DNA of 64,000 nt from Paenibacillus sp. JDR-2. Lineage in GTDB: Bacteria; Bacillota; Bacilli; Paenibacillales; Paenibacillaceae. Below the pieces are notes generated by a model. It did no database searches, was not told the DNA's origin, and worked only from the letters and a program-made list of their open reading frames with translations. The position numbers and the translations under genes were made by a program. Positions 1 through 8,846 of this stretch are shown one piece after another (position 1 is the first letter of the stretch; the number at the start of each line of letters is the position of its first letter). The DNA lies in contig NC_012914.1 of the NCBI RefSeq assembly GCF_000023585.1, forward strand, positions 1,374,501-1,438,500. The letters are read 5' to 3'.

Positions 1-1
1 G

Positions 2-397
2 TTTGTGCGGGAGGCTGCGCGAGTATTAAAGCAGGGCGGGAAATTTTTACTCATTGATAATGTCGTTCCCGAAGATAAATCCATCGATACATACGTCAAC
101 CAGATAGAGCTGCTAAGGGATGAGAGCCATTACAGATGCCATTCGGTAAGCGAATGGGAGCGGTGGCTGCTTGGAGCGGGATTAAAAATCTCAAATAACC
201 GGATTCGCAAAAAGAGCTTCGATTATCCGAAATGGGTAAGAAGAACAACCCGAAGCGAGGATCAAGTGAAAGAGGTTGCTACCTTTATCCTTAATGGCGG
301 CGGCGATGCTCAGGAATATATCGGACTGAAGCTGGAGGGTGGGGAGATTCAATCCATTACGATTGATGAGTGGATGGTATTGGCTGTTTTGGAATAG
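2..397 (+). CDS. class I SAM-dependent methyltransferase, C-terminal part (5' end outside window)
   Basis: The reading frame is open from base 2, so the gene begins before the window; the GTG at 5 is an internal codon. The first residues read like the post-core segment of UbiE/Methyltransf_11 proteins: an E-A-A-R-V-L-K-Q-G-G stretch followed by a hydrophobic strand ending in D-N-V, the usual strand after motif III. The rest is a helical C-terminal region ending in an I-T-I-D-E-W-M segment. The SAM-binding glycine loop is not in view. The substrate cannot be read from this fragment. The following gene starts 82 bases downstream with its own ribosome site. Confidence 0.72.
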   Translation, partial: FVREAARVLKQGGKFLLIDNVVPEDKSIDTYVNQIELLRDESHYRCHSVSEWERWLLGAGLKISNNRIRKKSFDYPKWVRRTTRSEDQVKEVATFILNGGGDAQEYIGLKLEGGEIQSITIDEWMVLAVLE

Positions 398-479
398 GGT
401 AGGGACAACAGTTGCTTTTCCGTTATAATATTATCCAGGCAAACGGAGTAAAAACTTCATTCCTCGAGGTGACGAAGTC

Positions 480-1412
480 ATGTTGGATACTAGCAATTAT
501 CTCAAACCTTGGATTGTAAACCGGGCGGATCCATATGTGCTCAAGCATACGGATGGTCTTTATTACTTTACCGCTTCCGTACCGGAGTATGACCGGCTTG
601 TGCTGCGCAAAGCCGCTACGCTGGAGGGGCTTGCTCAAGCGCAGGAAACGGTCATTTGGCGGAAGCATGAAACAGGCGAGATGAGCAACCATATTTGGGC
701 GCCCGAGCTTCATTTTATCGATGGCAAGTGGTACGTCTATTTCGCGGCAGGCACGGCGGAGGATCAATGGGCGATTCGACCGTATGTGCTGGAGTGCTGC
801 GATGAAGATCCCATTACGGGCACATGGGTGGAAAAAGGCAAAATCGAGTTGGACTTTGAAAGCTTCTCCCTGGATGCGACAACATTCCAGCATAACGGGG
901 AACGGTATCTGATCTGGGCGCAATATAAAGAATCCGACAGCAATCTGTACATAGCCAAGATGGCTAACCCGTGGACGATTATGGGACCGCAAATGTTGAT
1001 CTCCACACCGGAATATGACTGGGAGATTCAAGGCTACCGGGTGAACGAAGGGCCTGCCGTATTGCTGCGCAATGGGCGAATATTTGTGGCCTTTTCCGCA
1101 AGCGCAACCGATCACCGGTATTGCATGGGCCTATTGGAAGCTTCTCTGAAAGCGGATTTGCTCGACCCGGGCAGTTGGATCAAGCATCCCGAGCCTGTGT
1201 TCGAGACCAATGAGGAGACGGAAAATTACGGGCCGGGGCATAACAGCTTTACCGTTAGCGAGGACGGCGCGACCGATCTTATGGTGTATCATGCGAGACC
1301 TTATAAAGAGCTTATCGGCAGTCCGCTTTCCGATCCTAACCGCCATGCCCGCATCCAGGCATTCACTTGGAAGGAAGACGGGACGCCTGACTTCGGGGTG
1401 CCGGGGAAATAA
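480..1412 (+). CDS. GH43 family glycosidase (alpha-L-arabinofuranosidase / beta-xylosidase type)
   Basis: A 310-residue protein without a signal peptide, so probably cytoplasmic, acting on imported arabino- or xylo-oligosaccharides. It shows the single-domain five-bladed propeller pattern of GH43. The general base is Asp17 in the N-terminal RADPYV motif, the pKa-modulating Asp is Asp132 in SLDATTF, and the general acid is Glu190 in the NEGPAVL motif. The GPGHNSF motif near residue 250 contributes the usual propeller histidine. The ATG is preceded by GAGGTG. It is followed by a strong bidirectional hairpin terminator. GH43 covers arabinofuranosidases and xylosidases; the family is clear, the exact specificity is not. 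Confidence 0.9.
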   Translation: MLDTSNYLKPWIVNRADPYVLKHTDGLYYFTASVPEYDRLVLRKAATLEGLAQAQETVIWRKHETGEMSNHIWAPELHFIDGKWYVYFAAGTAEDQWAIRPYVLECCDEDPITGTWVEKGKIELDFESFSLDATTFQHNGERYLIWAQYKESDSNLYIAKMANPWTIMGPQMLISTPEYDWEIQGYRVNEGPAVLLRNGRIFVAFSASATDHRYCMGLLEASLKADLLDPGSWIKHPEPVFETNEETENYGPGHNSFTVSEDGATDLMVYHARPYKELIGSPLSDPNRHARIQAFTWKEDGTPDFGVPGK

Positions 1413-1416
1413 TGCG

Positions 1417-1449
1417 AAAAAGACGTATGGGACTCCCATACGTCTTTTT
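1417..1449. terminator. bidirectional rho-independent terminator
   Basis: Stem GACGTATGGGA/CCCATACGTC with a 1-2-nt loop, flanked by A5 on the left and T5 on the right. It serves the convergent GH43 and DUF2663 genes. Confidence 0.9.
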
Positions 1450-1451
1450 AT

Positions 1452-1886
1452 TTAACCCTTGTAATCGATATTAATATCGTAGCTGTTCATCTCGATGGAA
1501 ATTTCGCTTCTTGTCTCGAAGTTGATGCTCTTTAGCCAGGTTGTATCGAATTTATCAACGGTCTCGATTCTAAGAGTCTCATACTTTTTCTTCGCTTTAT
1601 CGATTTCCTTGGCCAGCCAGTACAGGTAAACAAAGCTGACGATAAAAACGGCTAACAGGAAGACAAGGAAGGAACTGTTCATGATGCTCTCATACAAACT
1701 TGCAAAGCTGCCGTGAATGGTGCCGATATTACGGAAGTAGACAATGCCAAACATTAAAAAACAAAACAAGCATAGCAGTGCACAAAAAGCAGCTCTTGAT
1801 TTGTACGTTTCCCACTTTCTCTTACGGTCGATGAGTGTGTCGAATGTTTTCCTTGCATCGTTTGGTATGAGTTCACGCCAAGCTAT
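1452..1886 (-). CDS. DUF2663 (YpbF-like) membrane protein, apparent ATA start
   Basis: Conventional start codons give only a 105-residue protein from a TTG at 1769, which has no ribosome site. The same frame continues upstream to ATA at 1886-1884, with a GGGAGGGGG Shine-Dalgarno run about 5-8 nt before it and an in-frame TGA at 1904. Read from the ATA, the product is 144 residues: a charged N-terminal helix, two membrane segments (about residues 36-55 and 70-92), a K/E-rich helix and a conserved-looking tail ending Y-D-I-N-I-D-Y. Length, topology and tail resemble the Bacillus YpbF/DUF2663 family (about 147 residues, function unknown). Either AUA is used to start, or the ATG was mutated and the protein is poorly made or truncated. 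The family call is from memory of the pattern. Confidence 0.6.
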   Translation of the reverse strand: MAWRELIPNDARKTFDTLIDRKRKWETYKSRAAFCALLCLFCFLMFGIVYFRNIGTIHGSFASLYESIMNSSFLVFLLAVFIVSFVYLYWLAKEIDKAKKKYETLRIETVDKFDTTWLKSINFETRSEISIEMNSYDINIDYKG

Positions 1887-2004
1887 GCCAGCCCCCTCCC
1901 TTCAAACTTACCTGTCCAATACATGTTATGCCTGTACGCATAAAGCAATGTCTGCCGGCAAACAACTAATAAGAAAAAATTGGATGAAGGAAGGAGATTG
2001 ACCG

Positions 2005-2238
2005 ATGATCACGCCGATTAAAGTAAGAGACGTGAAGGACATTGAACAAATCAACCATATCGTATCCCGTTACGACTTCGATATCTGGATTCACGGCAAA
2101 AGCGGGATGGCCGACGCCAAGTCGATTCTTGGCTTGTTTGTACTAAAGCTGAACGAGCCGTTAACGCTTGTCATCCCGGATGACGTGAACTATAAGAAAC
2201 TTTTCAAAGAGCTGGAGCCGTTTCTCGTGATTGGTTAG
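2005..2238 (+). CDS. HPr-like phosphocarrier-fold protein
   Basis: 77 residues with an ATG behind AAGGAAGGAG. The centre reads HGKSGMADAKSILGLFVL followed by an L-N-E-P-L-T-L strand, the signature of HPr-fold proteins around the regulatory serine region (S-I-L-G). A histidine in the position of the phosphoryl-accepting His15 of HPr is not evident; the N-terminal portion reads I-N-H-I-V-S-R-Y. It is therefore better seen as an HPr-like regulatory protein than a PTS phosphocarrier. It stands alone between the DUF2663 gene and the sensor-regulator locus. Confidence 0.7.
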   Translation: MITPIKVRDVKDIEQINHIVSRYDFDIWIHGKSGMADAKSILGLFVLKLNEPLTLVIPDDVNYKKLFKELEPFLVIG

Positions 2239-2282
2239 AAAGACCGGTACGCGCAGCAGCATTCCTCAACAATTTAATACAA

Positions 2283-2336
2283 CCCCATAAAGTTTGCTTT
2301 TACCCCCGTGCAATCCAAAATCGGGTCGTTTAGTAT
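2283..2336 (+). promoter_or_regulatory. candidate response-regulator box and promoter of the first yesN-like gene
   Basis: The 19-mer CCCCATAAAGTTTGCTTTT (2283-2301) is followed 48 nt from its first base by a -10-like TAGTAT (2331-2336), with no good -35 (GTGCAA). The same 19-mer with one mismatch lies at the same distance from the GH38 promoter on the other strand at 6949-6931. A weak -35 with a conserved box just upstream fits activation by an AraC-type regulator. Confidence 0.55.
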
Positions 2337-2410
2337 GGAGGTAGGCTTATTACAGGCGGACACGATATAATGGTCGCATTGCAACATAGATCATGGGGAA
2401 GGGTGAGCGG

Positions 2411-4042
2411 ATGCTGCGTGTGTTAATCGTAGATGACGAGTTCGAGATTCGCGAAGGTTTACGTAACCGCTTTCCGTGGAGCACGTTTGGTTTCGAAGAG
2501 GTGCTGGTCGCCGATGACGGCGATACGGCGCTTATGCTGGCGAAGGATGTACGTCCGGACCTCATTGTAACGGATATAAAAATGAACCGCATGTCCGGGC
2601 TGGAATTTCTGAACGCCGTGCAGCCGATTAAGGATTATCATCCCGAAGCCATTGTGGTGAGCGGTTATGACGACTTTGATCTGGTGAAGCAGGCGATGAA
2701 GACCGGAGCGATTGATTATATTCTTAAACCAATCAATATAAGCGAGCTGGAGCAAATTGTTCGCAAAGCGGTCGAAAATATTCAGCGGAAGCGGCTCGAG
2801 CAGCATAATGAGCAGCAGCTGATCAACCAGGTGAAGTTCGCGATTCCGAAAATGCGCGAAGAGCTGCTTCGGGAGATGGTGGAGCAGGAGCATGACCCGT
2901 ATAAGGAAACAAGACGGCGCCACCGGTTGACGACGTTAAACATGGAATGGATTACAGTCGAGCATATGACGGTAATGGTCATTGTCGCCGATGATCTGAA
3001 AGCCATTGAGAACCGGCGCGGGCAGGAGAAGGACCTGATTCTGTTCGGGATCGGCAATGTCGTGAATCAGACGCTGGAGGAGGATTATCCTTACCCGTAC
3101 GCGATCTGCATGGACAGCTTGGGCAGATGGCTTGTTCTGTTAAGCTGCCTGCGTTCGGAGCAGGCAGAGCTGACTAGCGGAATCGCGCATCTGTGCATTA
3201 AGCGAATCAATGATTTCGTGAAGGTGAAGGCAAGCGTTGGACTCCGGACGAACCCTTGCACCTTCGAGCATCTGCACGAGATGTATACGGAAGCGCTTAG
3301 CGTTCTCGAGCAGAAGGCCGTCTATGGCGGCAACCGCGTATTTACGCTGCAAGGCGGATTTGAAGAAAGCGAGCATGCCGATTTGAAGCTGGCAGAGCCG
3401 GAAGAAGTATTGGATCTGGTCAAGTTCGGATCGGATGAAGATATAGCGGCAGCGATGGAACGGTTCGAATTAATGGTACAGGCGTGGCAGCTTACGCAGC
3501 TGCGGGATATTCAGCAAAATATTTTCGAGTGGCTGTTCGAGATTTTCAGGAAAGCCGCCGCCGCCGGTATTCCGAATAAAAAATGGGGCAGCAATCCCAT
3601 CGCGCTTTGGGAGCAGCTGGAGCAATACGATACGCTGCAGTCGCTCAGGGAGCAGGCCGAACGATGCCTGAAGGAAATCGCCGCCGATTTCCGGAGTCTC
3701 TCCGCTACGCCAAGCCAGATCATATGCGAAGCGGAAAAAATATTGCAGCGGGATTACGCGGAAAGCTTAACGCTTCAAAGCGTGGCAAGCGCCGTGCACG
3801 TTACTCCCGTATGGTTAAGCAAGCTGTTCAAGAAGGAGAAGCGGCAGACGTTCCTTGAATATTTGACCGATATCCGGATCGAGAAGGCGAAGGAGATGCT
3901 TGGCGACATCCAGTACAAGGTGTACCAAATCTCCTATCAGGTCGGCTATAAAGACCCGGTTCATTTCTCGAAGCTGTTCAAAAAGCAGGTTGGCTGCACG
4001 CCCAAAGAATACCGCAGACAGCGCGGCATTATAGACGAGTAA
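2411..4042 (+). CDS. YesN-type response regulator, AraC-family DNA-binding output
   Basis: 543 residues from the ATG at 2411, which has GGGAAGGGTGAG just upstream; the ATG at 2393 lies before that site and is unlikely. The N-terminal receiver domain has the acidic pair D8-D9, phospho-acceptor Asp55 in IVTDIKM and the conserved lysine in LKPIN (about 105). A long middle domain (about 130-430) typical of YesN proteins leads to two AraC helix-turn-helix motifs (about 440-540) ending with the G-C-T-P-K-E-Y-R signature. The presumed partner kinase is at 6988, beyond the inverted GH38 gene. It probably regulates that locus, including its own promoter and GH38, through the shared 19-bp box. Confidence 0.92.
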   Translation: MLRVLIVDDEFEIREGLRNRFPWSTFGFEEVLVADDGDTALMLAKDVRPDLIVTDIKMNRMSGLEFLNAVQPIKDYHPEAIVVSGYDDFDLVKQAMKTGAIDYILKPINISELEQIVRKAVENIQRKRLEQHNEQQLINQVKFAIPKMREELLREMVEQEHDPYKETRRRHRLTTLNMEWITVEHMTVMVIVADDLKAIENRRGQEKDLILFGIGNVVNQTLEEDYPYPYAICMDSLGRWLVLLSCLRSEQAELTSGIAHLCIKRINDFVKVKASVGLRTNPCTFEHLHEMYTEALSVLEQKAVYGGNRVFTLQGGFEESEHADLKLAEPEEVLDLVKFGSDEDIAAAMERFELMVQAWQLTQLRDIQQNIFEWLFEIFRKAAAAGIPNKKWGSNPIALWEQLEQYDTLQSLREQAERCLKEIAADFRSLSATPSQIICEAEKILQRDYAESLTLQSVASAVHVTPVWLSKLFKKEKRQTFLEYLTDIRIEKAKEMLGDIQYKVYQISYQVGYKDPVHFSKLFKKQVGCTPKEYRRQRGIIDE

Positions 4043-4047
4043 CGCAT

Positions 4048-4096
4048 AAAGGCAGTATCCAAGGTGAATAACGCTTTCCCTTTGGAACTGCCTTTT
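4048..4096. terminator. bidirectional terminator between regulator and GH38
   Basis: AAAGGCAGT and ACTGCCTTT arms with an inner CCAAGG/CCTTTGG pairing, ending in T4. The two flanking genes converge on it. Confidence 0.75.
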
Positions 4097-4113
4097 GCTG
4101 TATCCGAATGAAA

Positions 4114-6846
4114 TTAAGACTTGATGCCAACCGTTACGATTTTAAAGCCTTCCACGGGAATCTTGCTGCCCTCCGTCTCGCTTGCGGCATCTTCCATAAT
4201 GCTGCTTAAGTAGGTTTCCGCAGCCGAATTCGGCTGGACGGCAAGCGTTGTTGGCTCACCCGACAGATTGTACCAGCGGGCCATCAGGTCACCGCGCTCC
4301 TCGTTGATCTTCAGACTGGAGAAAGCAAGGCCGTCTCCGTTCCAGGCGAGGAATTGCTCCGAGAGAGGAAGCTCGCCCTCCTGCAAGCGTGCGCCAACCG
4401 TCGTTAGCGGTACCGGGAACCGGTAAGCTTCGCGGTAGGCGTCAAAACGCTCGTTCTCGCCGCCGTAAGGGATGATCATCCATTCGGCGACATTGGCGCC
4501 AAGGCATTGCGCATCCGGAGTATGGAACACGCCCCAGTCACCCAGTTCTCCAACGCAGCGGAGCAGCGTCAGAGCAATCGTGTTACGGCCATCCTGCAGG
4601 ACTTCGTATTCGTTCAAGCCCTTGCCCGCAGCGGTCAGTCCTCTCTCTTTATCGTGAACGTCGATAAACGTCTGCAAATGCTGACAGTTGCTCGGATTCT
4701 CCCATACCGCGGACGGCACCGTCTGGCGCTCGGCAACTTCGAAGATCGAATCGGCAAAATGTGTAGAGCCTTCGGCATCGGAAGGCATAAGTACCCGCAG
4801 CCGGTGATCCCTGGATCCGTTGTTGATTGTGGCATGGACGCGTACGCCTTTGCCGTTGCGATCCAGACTAAGCTTGGTGACGATAACAAGCGGGGCCAGC
4901 TCGGCGGAACGTCCTGCCTTCCGGTTGCGGAATTCAACCATTGTGCCGATCTCTTGGGCCAACCGTTCGTCAGCGCTTGCCGGGATGGCGAGCGAATGAG
5001 TGATTTCGATCGACGCGCGATACGGAGTGTCTAGGGCGACGCGAATAGCGGCTTTGAGACCTTTCGTTGTAATAGCTTTATCGCCAATAGGCTGTTTGAA
5101 AATATATTCGTTGCCGATATCGCCTACGTTCTCGTAAACGCCAAGTCCGTTGAAGGTGTGGCCGCTGGCCTTGTGATAGACGGCATAGCTCCCGTCATCT
5201 TCTACGGTCAGCTTCAGGTGGCGGTTCTCGATAACGCGGCTGCCGCTAAGAAGAGTCTTCTCTTCATTCGAACCAGCTTTGCCTGCATCGGTGCCGCCAA
5301 GGCTTGGAATCCAGGCGAACGTCTGATACCCGAGCTGGGGCAGCTTCTCCGCTTCAAAGGTTAAACGAACGGCGCGAGCCATATAAGGCTGGCGGAATTT
5401 ATCGCCGGGCAGCTCGTAACCGAAGCGTACACCAAGATCTAGAGCGGTATGAGGGATGGCTGCTCCATCTGCATGAACGAGATAGCCTTCGCCAAACGTA
5501 CGTGCTTTTAACTCAGCGGCAATCGCTACGGGATCCTCGCTTTGGTCGAAGAACCGGTGGGCGAATTCCAGCTCCAGCGTTACAACGGATGAGCCTTCGT
5601 AGCCGCTTGTATTAAAAACGGCAAAAGGCACGGCATCCGCACTGTACGCTGCGAAGGAGGAGGTATTGATCTTGGAGCTGATGAACCGGACGCTTTCTTC
5701 CGTCAGCCGTTTGCCAACTTCCATGCTTTTGGCGAAGCGCGTCTTCATCTCGTCGTAGACCTCATCCACGCTGCAGCCGCAGATGCTGTCATGAGGATGG
5801 TTCTGCATCAAGGTTTTCCAGGCATATTGCATCAGGCCATGCGGGTAAGGCTTGCCGAGCTGATGCGCGGCCGCGGCAAGCGGTTCGGCTACTTTTTCGA
5901 GCAGCGTCTGATTTTGCTGATTCAGCTGCTTAATATAGACGCGGGCGGACGCGGTGTTTACGAGGGAGTACCAGCCGTCGGTCTGCTGACCTCGAAGCTC
6001 GCCGCGCGTGACGCTAAGCGTATCCGGCCGCTCGGTCTCAACCGCCTGTACGTAATCGTCGAAATTGGAATGAACAAATTCATAATCCGGGAACAGCTCC
6101 CGCGCCACGCGCAGCGCTTCGGATAGATTGGTCTGTACCGGCTGATGGTCGCAGCCGTTCATCAGAAGCAAATGCCGGGTGGACGCGAACTGCTCGGCAC
6201 GAGCCAGACGATGCTCCCAATAAGGCTTGGCTTGATCCGGATCAACCGGAATTTCCATGCCGTTGTTATACCAGTTGGCAAACAGGATACCAAGCACGCT
6301 GGAGCCGTCAGGCGACTGCCAGACCAGCTCGGAGAACGGCGATTCCAGTCCCGAGTCGTCTACCCGGTTATTAAATCCGGTCGCTTTGACGCCCCGGCCA
6401 AAGACAGCCGTATCAATGCCGGCCTGCTTCAGAAGCTGCGCGGCCTGACCCATATTGCCGAAGGAATCGGGGAAATAGCCAAGCTTCGAGATCGGCCCGA
6501 ATTTTGCCGCGTCGCGGTGACCGATTTGCAGGTTGCGCACATTCGCTTCGCTGCTCGTCAGAAATTCGTCCTGCAGAATATACCAAGGGCCAAGAGAGAG
6601 CTTGCCCTCATCGCATAGCTTCTGGATTTGCTCCCGTTTCTCCGGGTACACTTGCAAATAATCGTCGAGAACAATCGTCTGCCCGTCAAGATAAAAGCTT
6701 CGGAATTCCGGATCGGATTCGAAGGTTTGGAGCAGCGTATCCATCGTCTCGATCAGCTTGACGTGATGGGCTTCATACGGCATATACCATTCCCGGTCCC
6801 AGTGGGTATGAGAGATGACATGAACAATGCGCTTGGAAGACGGCAT
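4114..6846 (-). CDS. GH38 alpha-mannosidase
   Basis: 910 residues, no signal peptide, ATG behind AGAGGAA. The N-terminal zinc motif HTHWDREW places the metal ligands at His15 and Asp17, and the nucleophile is Asp127 in YFPDSFGNMGQ. The later NHPHDSICGCS motif (about 350) supplies the remaining zinc-site histidine. Middle and C-terminal beta domains follow as in the MngB/YbgG type. GH38 enzymes remove alpha-mannosyl residues; a cytoplasmic form would act on imported manno-oligosaccharides or glycan fragments. It is transcribed divergently from the sensor kinase and lies between that kinase and its likely regulator. A canonical-looking promoter lies at 6919-6901. Confidence 0.95.
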   Translation of the reverse strand: MPSSKRIVHVISHTHWDREWYMPYEAHHVKLIETMDTLLQTFESDPEFRSFYLDGQTIVLDDYLQVYPEKREQIQKLCDEGKLSLGPWYILQDEFLTSSEANVRNLQIGHRDAAKFGPISKLGYFPDSFGNMGQAAQLLKQAGIDTAVFGRGVKATGFNNRVDDSGLESPFSELVWQSPDGSSVLGILFANWYNNGMEIPVDPDQAKPYWEHRLARAEQFASTRHLLLMNGCDHQPVQTNLSEALRVARELFPDYEFVHSNFDDYVQAVETERPDTLSVTRGELRGQQTDGWYSLVNTASARVYIKQLNQQNQTLLEKVAEPLAAAAHQLGKPYPHGLMQYAWKTLMQNHPHDSICGCSVDEVYDEMKTRFAKSMEVGKRLTEESVRFISSKINTSSFAAYSADAVPFAVFNTSGYEGSSVVTLELEFAHRFFDQSEDPVAIAAELKARTFGEGYLVHADGAAIPHTALDLGVRFGYELPGDKFRQPYMARAVRLTFEAEKLPQLGYQTFAWIPSLGGTDAGKAGSNEEKTLLSGSRVIENRHLKLTVEDDGSYAVYHKASGHTFNGLGVYENVGDIGNEYIFKQPIGDKAITTKGLKAAIRVALDTPYRASIEITHSLAIPASADERLAQEIGTMVEFRNRKAGRSAELAPLVIVTKLSLDRNGKGVRVHATINNGSRDHRLRVLMPSDAEGSTHFADSIFEVAERQTVPSAVWENPSNCQHLQTFIDVHDKERGLTAAGKGLNEYEVLQDGRNTIALTLLRCVGELGDWGVFHTPDAQCLGANVAEWMIIPYGGENERFDAYREAYRFPVPLTTVGARLQEGELPLSEQFLAWNGDGLAFSSLKINEERGDLMARWYNLSGEPTTLAVQPNSAAETYLSSIMEDAASETEGSKIPVEGFKIVTVGIKS

Positions 6847-6895
6847 GATGGTTCCTCTTTTCTCTTTTTCATAGAAGGTTAGTCATTACGCAACT

Positions 6896-6949
6896 AGTGT
6901 AAAGAATCGGGTATGCCGTCACAATGAGGAAAAAGCAAACTTTAAGGGG
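6896..6949 (-). promoter_or_regulatory. GH38 promoter with candidate regulator box
   Basis: On the minus strand, box CCCCTTAAAGTTTGCTTTT (6949-6931) is followed by -35 TTGTGA (6924-6919), a 17-nt spacer and -10 TACACT (6901-6896). Box start to -10 is 48 nt, exactly as at 2283-2331. The region also precedes the divergent kinase gene. Confidence 0.65.
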
Positions 6950-6987
6950 GAATGTTATCGTCCCTACAAGAAAGGCAGGTTAACCGT

Positions 6988-8793
6988 ATGAGAAAAGTTT
7001 CGTTTCGGCTGGCGTCGTCCTTCCGCAATCGTATGATTTTTATCTTTTTGCTGATCATCATTGTCCCGTTCCTGCTCTTCGCCTACTATTCCCATATCAA
7101 GTCGATTGAGGGGATATCCGAGACGAATACAAAGATGACGATGAGCTATCTGCTTCAGGCGAAGAAGAACTTCGAAATCTATTTAAATAATTTGAATGAA
7201 CAGGTCAACGAGGTTATCGGCAATAAAAGCATCCAGGACTTACTATACAAGGAGCCCGTTGACGAGCAGGATGAGGAATCGTTTGCGGTTAATATGCTGA
7301 CGGCTCTCTATCATGCCACGCCGGTTATTGATGCCTTCCGGGTAAAGGTGTATCCGATAAATCCAACGAAGTACCCTTCGTATATGCGGTCTATCGATGA
7401 ATCCGTGAGAATTGGCGACCAGTATTGGTTCCAGCGTTCAAAAGCAACGGTAGAGCCGACCTGGTACCTGACCATGCCGAAGCAGGGGAAATACGCAAAG
7501 CCGCTGCTCACTTACGTGAAACGATTTACCGGATTGTATGATTCCAAGCAGCGGGGGCTTATTGCAACGGATCTGTCCGACGATTTCCTGGAGCGGTATT
7601 TCTCCCCGTCGGATCAGCTCAAGGATCAGAAGCTGCTGCTGGTGAACGATAAAGGCATTGTGCATTACGATTCGGCCGTCAATGAATGGACCGGTCAGCC
7701 GTTCCCCTCGGAGTCTTTCATCAGCTATATGAAAAAAAGCGACGCCGGCTCGCAGTCTATCGCTATCGGCGGGCAAACCTACCTGGCAACCTACGTGACG
7801 ATGGCCAACCATCCGTGGACGATTGTCAGTTTAACTCCGCTGAAAGAGCTGACCGGTGCCATGGATGAAATTAACCGTGTCCTTATTATTTTTCTGATCG
7901 TGTATTTGTTGTGCTGCTTCAGTGTGGTCATCTATCTGACCGTAACGTATACGCAGCCGATTGCCCATCTTGTCCGCCTGATGCGCAAGCTGGAAGCGGA
8001 TAATCTCCATTATTTATCGCCATGGTCCTCCCGCAAGGATGAGGTTGGCTGGCTGTACCGGAGCGTAGGCAATATGGTGCACCGGATTGACGGGCTTGTG
8101 AAGGAGGCTGCGCGTTCGGAACGCAACAAGAAGGCGCTGGAATTCCAGGTGCTCAGCCATCAGATCAATCCGCATTTCCTGTACAACACGCTCGAGTCGA
8201 TCCGGTGGAAGGCGGAAAATCACGGCCGGAGCGATATAAGCGAGATGGTATCGGCGCTTGGCAATCTGCTTCGCCTCAGTCTTAACCAAGGGAAAGAGAT
8301 CACCACGCTGAAGCGGGAATTCGATCAGGTGAAAGCCTACGTGGCGATTGAGCAGGCACGGATGGGCAAGACTGTCCGGATCATGTACGCTTGCGATGAG
8401 GAAACGCTGGAGCTTCCGTTCCTTCGGCTGCTCTTGCAGCCTCTTGTGGAGAATGCGATCCAGCATAGCGTGAGGGATAACTTCGACAAAGGGAAAATCA
8501 TGATTGCCGCAAGGCAAGAAGTGGATGATATTGTTATTGATATCGCCGATAATGGGAAAGGTATTCCGCAGCATGTCCTCGACCAGCTTGAGCAGGCGGA
8601 GGAACCGTCAGGCGGCAAGTTCTCGCCATCGCGCAGAGGCGTGGGACTGCGTAACGTGAATGACCGGTTGCAGCTGTATTTTGGCGAGGCTTATAAGCTG
8701 AAGATTGTGACGGGACCGGAGATCGGAACCAAAATTACGTTAAGGCATCCGGTGCTGAAGGAAGGCCAAGAGCTGGATTCGACCTTTGAGTGA
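6988..8793 (+). CDS. YesM-type sensor histidine kinase
   Basis: 601 residues from the ATG at 6988 (AAAGGCAGGT upstream). The ATG at 6952 sits only one base after its purine run and is less likely. Membrane segment 1 lies at about residues 15-36, an extracellular sensing domain of about 255 residues follows, membrane segment 2 is at about 296-320, then a HAMP-like stretch. The histidine-kinase motif QINPHFLYN has His396, and the ATPase domain has the N-box LVENAIQHS and G-box DNGKGIP. This arrangement is typical of sugar-sensing partners of YesN regulators. The next gene, 53 bases downstream, is a solute-binding lipoprotein with no permeases. Confidence 0.93.
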   Translation: MRKVSFRLASSFRNRMIFIFLLIIIVPFLLFAYYSHIKSIEGISETNTKMTMSYLLQAKKNFEIYLNNLNEQVNEVIGNKSIQDLLYKEPVDEQDEESFAVNMLTALYHATPVIDAFRVKVYPINPTKYPSYMRSIDESVRIGDQYWFQRSKATVEPTWYLTMPKQGKYAKPLLTYVKRFTGLYDSKQRGLIATDLSDDFLERYFSPSDQLKDQKLLLVNDKGIVHYDSAVNEWTGQPFPSESFISYMKKSDAGSQSIAIGGQTYLATYVTMANHPWTIVSLTPLKELTGAMDEINRVLIIFLIVYLLCCFSVVIYLTVTYTQPIAHLVRLMRKLEADNLHYLSPWSSRKDEVGWLYRSVGNMVHRIDGLVKEAARSERNKKALEFQVLSHQINPHFLYNTLESIRWKAENHGRSDISEMVSALGNLLRLSLNQGKEITTLKREFDQVKAYVAIEQARMGKTVRIMYACDEETLELPFLRLLLQPLVENAIQHSVRDNFDKGKIMIAARQEVDDIVIDIADNGKGIPQHVLDQLEQAEEPSGGKFSPSRRGVGLRNVNDRLQLYFGEAYKLKIVTGPEIGTKITLRHPVLKEGQELDSTFE

Positions 8794-8846
8794 GTAAAAG
8801 AGGAGTACGGTTCCATGTCATGCTGCTATAAAAGGAGGAGTATCAA

